From CAJBVG01 sp044337515 (lineage in GTDB: Bacteria > Bacteroidota > Bacteroidia > Sphingobacteriales > Sphingobacteriaceae): 64,000 nt of DNA. This document shows positions 34,863 through 43,338 of this stretch, one piece after another. Below the pieces are notes generated by a model. The model made no database searches. It was not told the origin of the DNA and saw nothing but the letters and a program-made list of their open reading frames with translations. The stretch lies in the NCBI GenBank assembly GCA_044337515.1, contig JBIINK010000001.1:62001-126000 (forward strand). Direction: 5' to 3'. The translations under genes were made by a program, and so were the position numbers. Numbering within the stretch: position 1 is the first letter of the stretch; each line of letters starts with the position of its first letter.

Positions 34863-36050
34863 ATGGCTAAAGAAAAATTTGACCGAAGTAAACCACACTT
34901 AAATATTGGAACTATCGGTCACGTTGACCACGGTAAAACCACATTAACTGCAGCTATTACGAAAGTATTAGCAGATAAAGGTTTATCTGAAGCACGTTCA
35001 TTCGACTCGATCGATTCAGCTCCTGAAGAAAAAGAGAGAGGTATTACAATTAACACTGCTCACGTTGAGTATTCGACGGCTAACCGTCACTACGCACACG
35101 TTGACTGTCCAGGTCACGCCGATTATGTGAAAAACATGGTTACAGGTGCTGCACAAATGGACGGAGCAATTTTAGTAGTTGCTGCAACAGACGGACCAAT
35201 GCCACAAACTCGTGAGCACATCTTGTTAGCGCGCCAAGTTGGTGTACCAACATTAGTTGTATTCATGAACAAAGTGGATATGGTTGACGATCTAGAATTA
35301 TTAGACTTAGTAGAAATGGAAATTCGTGAATTATTATCGTTCTACGAATTCCCAGGTGATACAATTCCAGTTATCAGAGGTTCAGCTTTAGGTGGTTTGA
35401 ACGGTGATGCTAAATGGGTTGAAATTATTATGGAATTAATGGATGCTGTTGATAACAACATTCCAATTCCACCACGTTTAACAGAATTGCCATTCCTTAT
35501 GCCAGTTGAAGACGTATTCTCGATCACAGGTCGTGGTACAGTAGCAACAGGTCGTATCGAAAGAGGTGTAATCAACTCAGGTGATGCAGTTGACATCTTA
35601 GGTATGGGTGCTGAAAACTTAAAATCTACAGTTACTGGAGTAGAAATGTTCCGTAAAATCTTAGATAGAGGTGAAGCAGGTGATAACGTAGGTTTATTAT
35701 TACGTGGTGTTGAAAAAACTGATATCCGTCGTGGTATGGTTATTTGCAAACCAGGTTCAGTAACTCCTCACTTAGAATTCAAAGCTGAGATTTACGTATT
35801 ATCAAAAGCAGAAGGTGGACGTCACACTCCATTCTTTAACAAATATCGTCCACAATTCTATTTCCGTACAACAGACGTAACAGGAGAAATCTCGTTAGCA
35901 GAAGGTGTAGAAATGGTAATGCCTGGTGATAACGTTACTATCAACGTTAAGTTAATTAACCCGATAGCAATGGAAAAAGGATTACGTTTCGCTATCCGTG
36001 AGGGTGGTAGAACAGTTGGTGCTGGTCAGGTAACTGAAATTGTGTTGTAA
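34863..36050 (+). CDS. tuf: Elongation factor Tu
   Basis: 395 residues: GHVDHGKTTL (P-loop), DCPGHADY, NKVDMVDD and GSALGG in the G domain, followed by domains 2 and 3 (MEKGLRFAIREGGRTVGAGQVTEIV). Delivers aminoacyl-tRNA to the ribosome. Placed after four tRNAs and before tRNA-Trp-secE, the common bacterial arrangement. Confidence 0.98.
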   Translation: MAKEKFDRSKPHLNIGTIGHVDHGKTTLTAAITKVLADKGLSEARSFDSIDSAPEEKERGITINTAHVEYSTANRHYAHVDCPGHADYVKNMVTGAAQMDGAILVVAATDGPMPQTREHILLARQVGVPTLVVFMNKVDMVDDLELLDLVEMEIRELLSFYEFPGDTIPVIRGSALGGLNGDAKWVEIIMELMDAVDNNIPIPPRLTELPFLMPVEDVFSITGRGTVATGRIERGVINSGDAVDILGMGAENLKSTVTGVEMFRKILDRGEAGDNVGLLLRGVEKTDIRRGMVICKPGSVTPHLEFKAEIYVLSKAEGGRHTPFFNKYRPQFYFRTTDVTGEISLAEGVEMVMPGDNVTINVKLINPIAMEKGLRFAIREGGRTVGAGQVTEIVL

Positions 36051-36089
36051 TAACACAATTAAAGCATTAAACATATTTAGCTAGTTTTT

Positions 36090-36143
36090 ACAGAAGTAGC
36101 CCAGATGCCTACCAAAATAGGCCTCGGGGTAACTTCTGTTTTA
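36090..36143 (+). terminator. Terminator/hairpin after tuf
   Basis: Outer stem ACAGAAGT/ACTTCTGT with an inner GCCT/AGGC stem, followed by TTTTA. Separates tuf from the tRNA-Trp-secE unit or attenuates read-through. Confidence 0.72.
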
Positions 36144-36164
36144 TCGCAAATAAGGGTACCATAT

Positions 36165-36212
36165 TCGAAATGTCGAAACATCGAATTATCGAAATGTCGA
36201 AATGTTGAAGGA
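36165..36212. repeat. TCGAANNN octamer array between tuf and tRNA-Trp
   Basis: Six 8-bp words in register: TCGAAATG, TCGAAACA, TCGAATTA, TCGAAATG, TCGAAATG, TTGAAGGA. Same family as the arrays after dnaN. Confidence 0.85.
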
Positions 36213-36251
36213 GCTGAAGAAGTGAGAACTAGTAGTTAAAAAAAATTATGA

Positions 36252-36322
36252 ACGGGTGTAGTTCAAGGGTAGAATGTCGGTCTCCAAAACCGCTGATGGG
36301 AGTTCGAATCTCTCCACCCGTG
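36252..36322 (+). tRNA. tRNA-Trp (CCA)
   Basis: Acceptor ACGGGTG/CACCCGT, discriminator G, anticodon stem CGGT/ACCG with loop CTCCAAA (anticodon CCA), T-arm AGTTCGAATCT. It sits 26 bp before secE. Confidence 0.95.
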
Positions 36323-36348
36323 CAATACTCCAATTAAGAATAGAAACG

Positions 36349-36537
36349 ATGAATAGGTTAGTAACATATTTAAAAGAGTCGTACAACGAGTTAATGCATA
36401 AGGTAACTTGGCCTACTTGGTCAGAGCTACAAAGCAGTGCTTGGATCGTTATGATTGCAGCTTTAATTATTGCTGTAGTTATTTATGGTATGGACGCAGG
36501 TTCAGGATCAATCATGAAATTGTTTTATAATATTTAA
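36349..36537 (+). CDS. secE: Preprotein translocase subunit SecE
   Basis: 62 residues with the conserved ESYNELMHKVTWPTWSELQSSAWIVMIAALIIAVVIYGMD: amphipathic helix then a single TM helix, the minimal SecE. The frame is open further upstream into tRNA-Trp, so I take the ATG at 36349, which gives the family start (MNRLVTYLKE). Followed by nusG at 23 bp. Confidence 0.94.
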   Translation: MNRLVTYLKESYNELMHKVTWPTWSELQSSAWIVMIAALIIAVVIYGMDAGSGSIMKLFYNI

Positions 36538-36560
36538 TTAACAAATTCAACGCAATTACA

Positions 36561-37100
36561 ATGAGTGAAGAATTGAAGTGGTACGTAGTGAGAGCGATTA
36601 GTGGGAAAGAAAAAAAAGTAAAGCAATATTTGGAAGCTGAGATTAACCGCTTAGGCATTAATCATCTTATTCCTCAAATATTGATTCCTACTGAAAAAGT
36701 TTTTCAAATACGTGACGGTAAGAAAGTCCAAAAAGAAAGAAATTATCTTCCTGGATATGTGTTGATGGAAGTTTCATTAAATGGAGAATTAGAGCACATA
36801 ATAAAAAATATTACTGGTGTAATTGGTTTCTTAGGTGAAGCCGGTCAAGCAGTACCATTACGTAACTCGGAAGTAAACAGAATTTTAGGTAAAGTAGATG
36901 AAATGTCGGAAAGCGGTGTAGCATCTAACTTATCATATTTTGTTGGCGAACCAGTGAAAGTTATGGATGGTCCTTTCAACGGATTTAGTGGTGTTATCGA
37001 AGAGGTAAATGAAGAGAAGAAAAAGTTGAAAGTAATGGTGAAAATCTTCGGTAGAAGAACTCCTTTGGAGCTTAACTACATGCAAGTAGAAAAAGAATAA
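36561..37100 (+). CDS. nusG: Transcription termination/antitermination factor NusG
   Basis: 179 residues; N-terminal NGN domain (KWYVVRAISGKEKKVKQYLE … LPGYVLMEVSLNGE) and C-terminal KOW domain (GEPVKVMDGPFNGFSGVIEEVNEEKKKLKVMVKIFGRRTPLELNYMQVE). Couples RNA polymerase to ribosome and Rho. Confidence 0.97.
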   Translation: MSEELKWYVVRAISGKEKKVKQYLEAEINRLGINHLIPQILIPTEKVFQIRDGKKVQKERNYLPGYVLMEVSLNGELEHIIKNITGVIGFLGEAGQAVPLRNSEVNRILGKVDEMSESGVASNLSYFVGEPVKVMDGPFNGFSGVIEEVNEEKKKLKVMVKIFGRRTPLELNYMQVEKE

Positions 37101-37190
37101 ATAGAATTAAAACATTTGAGGTAGAGAGTACCTAGTATTAAAGCTTCCACTTTGTACAATTAACTCAATACTAAAAATAAATAAATAATC

Positions 37191-37634
37191 ATGGCTAAAG
37201 AAGTAGGCGCACTTATTAAGTTGCAGATCAAAGGCGGAGCGGCAAATCCCTCGCCTCCTGTAGGTCCTGCCTTGGGTGCTAAAGGGGTTAACATCATGGA
37301 GTTCTGTAAGCAATTTAATGCTAGAACTCAAGATAAACCAGGAAAGGTGCTTCCAGTTGTTATAACAGTATATATCGACAAATCTTTCGACTTTATCATT
37401 AAAACGCCTCCAGTAGCAATTCAGTTATTGGAAGCAACCAAAATCAAGGGTGGATCAGCAGAACCTAACCGTAAAAAAGTTGCCTCAGTTACGTGGGAGC
37501 AAGTTAAAACCATCGCAGAAGAAAAAATGACGGATTTAAACTCGTTCACAATTGAATCAGCAATGAAAATGGTAGCAGGAACTGCAAGAAGTATGGGTAT
37601 TACCGTTAGCGGTAGTGCACCATGGAACAATTAA
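37191..37634 (+). CDS. rplK: 50S ribosomal protein L11
   Basis: 147 residues; IKLQIKGGAANPSPPVGPALGAKGVNIMEFCKQFNARTQ is the L11 N-terminal signature, with the rRNA-binding domain after residue 75. Part of the GTPase-associated centre. Confidence 0.98.
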   Translation: MAKEVGALIKLQIKGGAANPSPPVGPALGAKGVNIMEFCKQFNARTQDKPGKVLPVVITVYIDKSFDFIIKTPPVAIQLLEATKIKGGSAEPNRKKVASVTWEQVKTIAEEKMTDLNSFTIESAMKMVAGTARSMGITVSGSAPWNN

Positions 37635-37654
37635 CCAATTAAAAATTACAGAAC

Positions 37655-38353
37655 GTGGCTAGACTAACGAAAAATCAAAAGAAGTCATTGTCCAAAATTG
37701 AAATTGGTAAAGCTTATACCTTGGATGAGGCATCGAAATTAGTGAAAGAAATTTCAACAACTAAATTCGACGCATCAGTAGATTTGGATATTCGCCTAGG
37801 GGTTGATCCTCGTAAAGCAAACCAAATGGTAAGAGGTGTAGCTGTACTACCTCATGGAACTGGTAAAACTGTTCGTGTATTAGTGTTATGTACTCCCGAT
37901 AAGGAGGCAGAAGCTAAAGCGGCAGAAGCAGATTTCGTGGGTTTGGACGATTACATTGCAAAGATTGAACAAGGTTGGGTTGATTTTGATATCGTAATTA
38001 CTACACCGAGCTGTATGGCTAAAGTAGGTAAACTTGGTAGAGTTTTAGGACCAAGAAACCTAATGCCGAATCCTAAGTCAGGAACTGTGACTATGGAAGT
38101 AGGTAAAGCCGTAACAGACGTTAAAGGTGGTAAAATCGACTTTAAAGTTGACAAAACTGGTATCGTGCATGCATCTGTCGGTAAAGCATCTTTTGGACCG
38201 GAGAAAATTTATGAGAACGCACTTGAATTATTACAAGTGATTTCAAAATTAAAACCTTCTTCAGCTAAAGGTACTTACTTTAAGAGCATTCACATGTCAA
38301 GTACTATGAGCCCAGGCATTGAAGTGGAAACCAAATCAGTATCGGGAATTTAA
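37655..38353 (+). CDS. rplA: 50S ribosomal protein L1
   Basis: 232 residues, GTG start at 37655. Contains VDLDIRLGVDPRKANQMVRGVAVLPHGTGKTVRVLV and GRVLGPRNLMPNPKSGTV, diagnostic for L1 (L1 stalk; in other bacteria also represses its own operon). Confidence 0.98.
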   Translation: MARLTKNQKKSLSKIEIGKAYTLDEASKLVKEISTTKFDASVDLDIRLGVDPRKANQMVRGVAVLPHGTGKTVRVLVLCTPDKEAEAKAAEADFVGLDDYIAKIEQGWVDFDIVITTPSCMAKVGKLGRVLGPRNLMPNPKSGTVTMEVGKAVTDVKGGKIDFKVDKTGIVHASVGKASFGPEKIYENALELLQVISKLKPSSAKGTYFKSIHMSSTMSPGIEVETKSVSGI

Positions 38354-38366
38354 TTATGAGGATCTT

Positions 38367-38888
38367 ATGAAAAAAGAAGAAAAACACGAAATAGTTCTCG
38401 ATTTAAAAGAGAAGTTGTCGGCTCATAATAATTTCTACATTACTGATACTTCCAACTTAACTGTTGCTCAAGTAAATGTGATTCGTAGAAAATGTTTTGA
38501 AAAGGGAATTACCATGCAAGTGGCTAAAAACACATTGATCCGCAAGGCAATGGAGGCTACTGGTAATGACTATTCTGAATTATTCGGCATATTAAAAGGT
38601 ACATCAGCGATTTTATTCTCTGAAGTAGGAAATGCACCAGCGAAACTTATTAAAGAAGTTCGTAAGAACGGTGACAAACCTGCATTAAAAGGAGCTTATA
38701 TCGATTCTGCTGTATTCATTGGCGATAATCAGTTAGATACTCTTACTCAACTTAAATCGAAAGAAGAACTTGTTGGCGATATTATCGCATTGTTACAATC
38801 ACCAGCTAAAAATGTTATTAGTGGCTTGAAATCAGGCGGCAATAAATTAGCAGGAATTTTAAAAACTCTTGAAGAAAGAGGAAATTAA
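38367..38888 (+). CDS. rplJ: 50S ribosomal protein L10
   Basis: 173 residues, starting MKKEEKHEIVLDLKEKLSAHNNFYITDTSNLTVAQVNVIRRKCFEKGI. Forms the stalk base for L7/L12. The frame is open 16 codons upstream into rplA, but the ATG at 38367 gives the family start, 13 bp after rplA. Confidence 0.96.
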   Translation: MKKEEKHEIVLDLKEKLSAHNNFYITDTSNLTVAQVNVIRRKCFEKGITMQVAKNTLIRKAMEATGNDYSELFGILKGTSAILFSEVGNAPAKLIKEVRKNGDKPALKGAYIDSAVFIGDNQLDTLTQLKSKEELVGDIIALLQSPAKNVISGLKSGGNKLAGILKTLEERGN

Positions 38889-38923
38889 TTAATTAAACTT
38901 TAAACATTTAAATATTCAAACAA

Positions 38924-39301
38924 ATGGCAGATTTAAAAGCGTTTGCTGAACAACTAGTAAACTTAACAGTAAAAGAAGTTAACGAGCTTGCTCAAATTCT
39001 AAAGGATGAATATGGTATCGAACCTGCTGCTGCTGCACCTGTAATGGTTGCTGGTGGTGCTGGTGCTGGTGCTGAGGTTGCAGAAGAGAAAACTGCATTC
39101 GACGTAATCCTAAAAGAAGCAGGTGGTCAAAAATTGGCTATCGTAAAATTAGTAAAAGACCTAACAGGTCTTGGTTTGAAAGAAGCTAAAGATTTAGTTG
39201 ATGGTGCACCAAAAGAAGTAAAAACTGGTGTTACTAAAGACGAAGCTGATGCTTTGAAAAAACAACTAGAAGAAGCTGGAGCTGTAGTTGAGATTAAGTA
39301 A
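38924..39301 (+). CDS. rplL: 50S ribosomal protein L7/L12
   Basis: 125 residues: N-terminal dimerisation helix, Ala/Gly hinge (EPAAAAPVMVAGGAGAGAEVAEE) and the C-terminal domain EKTAFDVILKEAGGQKLAIVKLVKDLTGLGLKEAKDLVDGAPK. Stalk protein that recruits translational GTPases. Confidence 0.98.
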   Translation: MADLKAFAEQLVNLTVKEVNELAQILKDEYGIEPAAAAPVMVAGGAGAGAEVAEEKTAFDVILKEAGGQKLAIVKLVKDLTGLGLKEAKDLVDGAPKEVKTGVTKDEADALKKQLEEAGAVVEIK

Positions 39302-39324
39302 TCTCCTACCAATAGCATTTTAAT

Positions 39325-39366
39325 AGGAAGACTCTCCCATTTATGGGAGGGTCTATTCCTGTTTTT
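39325..39366 (+). promoter_or_regulatory. Hairpin (attenuator or processing site) between rplL and rpoB
   Basis: A long stem: AGACTCTCCCAT pairs with ATGGGAGGGTCT (one G-T), extended by AGGA/TCCT, with a GTTTTT tail. Fits the known partial termination or RNase processing between rplL and rpoB in bacteria. A GAAAC/GTTTC hairpin follows in the same 150-bp spacer. Confidence 0.72.
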
Positions 39367-39451
39367 ATATTTATGGGACTGAAACTTCCCTAACGTTTCA
39401 AACTTTTATGGGCCAAATGGGTTCAATTTACACATTCAAATCTTTATAGCA

Positions 39452-42400
39452 TTGGCAAAGAAAGATATTCAAATGCAAGAGAGAGTAAATTTTGCATCGG
39501 TAAAACAAGCTCTGGATTATCCAGACTTTTTAGATGTACAATTAGAATCTTTTAGGGAGTTTTTTCAACTAGAAACAACTTCCGACAACCGTCACACTGA
39601 AGGCTTATTTAAAGTATTTAGTGAGAATTTCCCAATCACCGACTCTCGAAACATTTTCGTATTGGAGTTTCTCGATTATTTTATCGACCCTCCTCGTTAT
39701 GATCTTCAAGAATGTATCGAACGTGGTTTAACGTATAGCGTTCCTTTGAAAGCTAAATTACGTTTATCATGTAACGATGCTGAACACGAAGACTTCGAAA
39801 CGATTGTTCAAGACGTGTACTTGGGTACAATTCCTTACATGACGCCAAAAGGTACATTCGTGATTAATGGTGCGGAACGTGTTATCGTTTCTCAATTGCA
39901 CCGTTCTCCTGGTGTATTCTTCGGTCAAAGTCGTCATACGAACGGTACAAAATTGTACTCTGCTCGTGTGATTCCTTTTAAAGGTTCTTGGATTGAATTC
40001 GCAACTGACGTGAATAACGTCATGTTCGCATACATCGATCGTAAAAAGAAATTCCCGGTAACTACTTTGCTTCGTGCAATTGGTTACGATTCAGATAAAG
40101 ATATCCTTGAGTTGTTCGACTTAGCTGATGAAGTGAAAGTTAGCAAATCAGGATTGAAGAAATTTGTAGGCCGTAAGTTGGCTGCAAGGGTATTGAAAAA
40201 ATGGGTGGAAGATTTCGTAGATGAAGACACCGGTGAAGTAGTTTCTATTAACCGTAATGAAATCATCTTAGAACGTGAAACCATTTTAGAAGATGATCAT
40301 ATTGATATGATTATTGAAGCTGGTGTAAAAACGATCATCTTAACAAAAGAAGATACGAATACTGCCGACTATTCAATCATCTACAATACCTTACAAAAAG
40401 ATACTTCGAACTCGGAGAAAGAAGCGGTAGAATATATTTATCGTCAGTTACGTAACGCGGATCCACCTGATGAAGAAACAGCTCGTGGTATCATCGAACG
40501 TTTGTTCTTCTCTGATAAACGTTACGACTTAGGTGATGTTGGTCGTTACCGCATCAACCGTAAGTTGAATATGGATACTCCTAACGAAGTGAAAGTTTTA
40601 ACGAAAAACGACATCATCGCTATCGTTAAATACCTAATCAAGTTGATCAACTCAAAAGCTGAGGTGGATGATATCGATCACTTGTCTAACCGTCGTGTTC
40701 GTACAGTTGGTGAACAACTTTATGCACAATTCGGTGTAGGTTTAGCTCGTATGGCTCGTACCATTCGTGAACGTATGAACATTCGTGATAACGAGGTGTT
40801 CACACCAACCGACTTAATCAATGCTCGTACCTTGTCTTCGGTAATTAATTCATTCTTCGGAACGAACCAACTATCGCAGTTCATGGACCAAACCAATCCA
40901 TTAGCGGAGATTACGCACAAGCGTCGTTTATCTGCCCTTGGTCCTGGTGGTCTTTCAAGAGAGCGTGCAGGTTTCGAGGTGCGTGACGTTCACTATACTC
41001 ACTATGGTCGTTTATGTACTATTGAAACACCAGAGGGTCCAAACATCGGTTTGATTTCTTCTCTGTGTGTTCACGCAAAAATTAACAACTTAGGTTTCAT
41101 TGAAACTCCTTATAGAATCGTTGATAATGGTAAAGTTGCAGTTAACAAACCTGTAATTTATCTATCGGCAGAAGATGAAGATGGTAAAACTATCGCTCAA
41201 TCAAATGCACAATTCGATGAGAAAGGAAATTTCTTAACGCCTAAAGTTAAATCACGTTTTGAAGGTGACTTCCCGGTTATTGAACCAGAAAGAATCGACT
41301 TAATGGACGTTGCTCCGAATCAAATTACTTCGATTGCAGCTTCATTAATTCCGTTCTTAGAACATGATGATGCGAACCGTGCATTGATGGGATCGAACAT
41401 GCAACGTCAAGCTGTTCCTTTATTGAAGCCTGAGGCTCCAATTGTAGGTACTGGCTTGGAAGGTCGTGTGGCTCGTGACTCTCGTGCCTTGATTAATGCT
41501 GAAGGTGATGGTGTTGTTGAATATGTTGATGCTAACGAAATTATTATCCGTTACAATCGTAATGATGATGAGCGTTTAGTTTCATTCGATGGCGATTCTA
41601 AATCATACAGCTTAATTAAATTCAAGAAAACAAATCAGAATACTTGTATGAACTTAAAACCTATCGTAAGAAAAGGTCAAAAAGTTTCTAAAGGTCAAGT
41701 GTTATGCGAAGGATACGCAACAGAAAATGGAGAGCTTGCTCTTGGTCGTAACTTGAAAGTGGCATTCATGCCTTGGCAAGGTTACAACTTTGAGGATGCG
41801 ATTGTAATCTCTGAGCGTGTTGTTCGTGAAGATATATTCACATCTCTTCATATTGAAGAATTCGAATTAGAAGTGCGTGATACAAAACGTGGTGAAGAAG
41901 AATTAACTTCTGATATTCCTAACGTTAGTGAAGAAGCAACTAAAGAATTAGATGAGAATGGTATTATTCGTATCGGTGCTGAAATTAAAGAAGGTGATAT
42001 TTTAATTGGTAAGATCACTCCTAAAGGAGAAACAGATCCTTCACCAGAAGAAAAATTATTACGTGCCATCTTTGGTGATAAAGCAGGTGATGTGAAAGAT
42101 GCTTCGTTAAAAGCACCTCCTTCAATTAAAGGTGTTGTTATCGATAGCAAATTATTTAGTCGTGCGAAAAAAGAGAAGAAGAGTGATGAGAAAATCATCC
42201 TTGATAAACTTGACAAAGAGCATGTTAAAAATGGTGAAGCATTGAAAAATATTTTAGTAGATAAGTTATTCGTTTTAGTTAGCGGAAAAACTTCTCAAGG
42301 TATTTACAATGTTTACAAAGAGCTATTAGTAGCTAAAGGAGTTAAGTTTTCACAGAAAGTATTGTTGGAGTTAGATTTTAACAATATCAATGCTACGAAG

Positions 42401-43261
42401 TGGACAACTGATGATGATAAAAATGATCAAATTAAATTATTGATCCACAACTTCAACATTAAATTAAACGAAGAATTAGGTGCATACCGTCGTAAGAAAT
42501 TTGCAATAAGTGTAGGTGATGAATTGCCTGCAGGAATTGTTCAAATGGCGAAAGTATACGTAGCTAAGAAACGTAAGTTGAAAGTGGGTGATAAGATGGC
42601 AGGTCGTCACGGTAACAAAGGTATTGTTGCTAAAATCGTACGCGACGAAGACATGCCGTTCTTATCTGATGGAACACCAGTAGATATCGTATTGAATCCA
42701 CTAGGAGTACCTTCTCGTATGAACTTAGGTCAGATTTACGAAACAGTATTAGGCTGGGCAGGTAAAGAGTTAGGTATTAAATTTGCTACTCCAATTTTCG
42801 ATGGTGCTACGCACGAAGAAGTGGAAGATTGGGTTACAAAAGCTAACGTTCCTGCATCAGGAAGAACATATTTATACGATGGTGGATCAGGTGATCGTTT
42901 TGACCAACCAACAACCGTAGGTATCATCTACATGATGAAACTTGGTCACATGGTTGATGACAAAATGCACGCTCGTTCAATCGGACCTTACTCATTAATT
43001 ACACAACAACCATTGGGTGGTAAAGCTCAATTCGGTGGTCAGCGTTTTGGAGAGATGGAAGTATGGGCGTTAGAAGCATTCGGTGCAGCTAACATCCTTC
43101 AAGAAATCTTAACCGTGAAATCTGATGATGTAATTGGTAGAGCTAAAACGTACGAAGCAATCGTTAAAGGTGATAATTTACCAACACCAGGAGTTCCAGA
43201 ATCATTCAACGTATTGGTTCACGAATTAAGAGGTTTAGGTTTAGATATCACACTAGAATAA
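39452..43261 (+). CDS. rpoB: DNA-directed RNA polymerase beta subunit
   Basis: 1269 residues, normal for Bacteroidota. Landmarks: SQLHRSPGVFF, FFGTNQLSQFMDQTNPLAEITHKRRLSALGPGGLSRERAGFEVRDVHYTHYGRLCTIETPEGPNIGLI (rifampicin region, wild-type-like), GDKMAGRHGNKG and LGGKAQFGGQRFGEMEVWALEAFGAA near the end. Start is TTG at 39452 (MAKKDIQMQERVNF); an ATG seven codons later is a possible alternative. Confidence 0.97.
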   Translation: MAKKDIQMQERVNFASVKQALDYPDFLDVQLESFREFFQLETTSDNRHTEGLFKVFSENFPITDSRNIFVLEFLDYFIDPPRYDLQECIERGLTYSVPLKAKLRLSCNDAEHEDFETIVQDVYLGTIPYMTPKGTFVINGAERVIVSQLHRSPGVFFGQSRHTNGTKLYSARVIPFKGSWIEFATDVNNVMFAYIDRKKKFPVTTLLRAIGYDSDKDILELFDLADEVKVSKSGLKKFVGRKLAARVLKKWVEDFVDEDTGEVVSINRNEIILERETILEDDHIDMIIEAGVKTIILTKEDTNTADYSIIYNTLQKDTSNSEKEAVEYIYRQLRNADPPDEETARGIIERLFFSDKRYDLGDVGRYRINRKLNMDTPNEVKVLTKNDIIAIVKYLIKLINSKAEVDDIDHLSNRRVRTVGEQLYAQFGVGLARMARTIRERMNIRDNEVFTPTDLINARTLSSVINSFFGTNQLSQFMDQTNPLAEITHKRRLSALGPGGLSRERAGFEVRDVHYTHYGRLCTIETPEGPNIGLISSLCVHAKINNLGFIETPYRIVDNGKVAVNKPVIYLSAEDEDGKTIAQSNAQFDEKGNFLTPKVKSRFEGDFPVIEPERIDLMDVAPNQITSIAASLIPFLEHDDANRALMGSNMQRQAVPLLKPEAPIVGTGLEGRVARDSRALINAEGDGVVEYVDANEIIIRYNRNDDERLVSFDGDSKSYSLIKFKKTNQNTCMNLKPIVRKGQKVSKGQVLCEGYATENGELALGRNLKVAFMPWQGYNFEDAIVISERVVREDIFTSLHIEEFELEVRDTKRGEEELTSDIPNVSEEATKELDENGIIRIGAEIKEGDILIGKITPKGETDPSPEEKLLRAIFGDKAGDVKDASLKAPPSIKGVVIDSKLFSRAKKEKKSDEKIILDKLDKEHVKNGEALKNILVDKLFVLVSGKTSQGIYNVYKELLVAKGVKFSQKVLLELDFNNINATKWTTDDDKNDQIKLLIHNFNIKLNEELGAYRRKKFAISVGDELPAGIVQMAKVYVAKKRKLKVGDKMAGRHGNKGIVAKIVRDEDMPFLSDGTPVDIVLNPLGVPSRMNLGQIYETVLGWAGKELGIKFATPIFDGATHEEVEDWVTKANVPASGRTYLYDGGSGDRFDQPTTVGIIYMMKLGHMVDDKMHARSIGPYSLITQQPLGGKAQFGGQRFGEMEVWALEAFGAANILQEILTVKSDDVIGRAKTYEAIVKGDNLPTPGVPESFNVLVHELRGLGLDITLE

Positions 43262-43263
43262 TT

Positions 43264-43324
43264 TTGAATTATGAGTTGTGAGTTTTGAATTATAACTCAC
43301 AACTCAACATTCACAATTCAACAT
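43264..43324. repeat. TGARTTN heptamer array forming a hairpin between rpoB and rpoC
   Basis: Left arm TGAATTA, TGAGTTG, TGAGTTT, TGAATTA; right arm is the same word inverted (AACTCACAACTCAACATTC…). A perfect 13-bp stem joins 43272-43284 with 43294-43306 over a 9-base loop. It starts two bases after the rpoB stop. Confidence 0.88.
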
Positions 43325-43338
43325 TTTAAAGTAAGAAT

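Noticed and set aside
36274..36348. N-terminal extension of secE
   Set aside because: The open frame runs into tRNA-Trp; the ATG at 36349 gives the normal SecE start.
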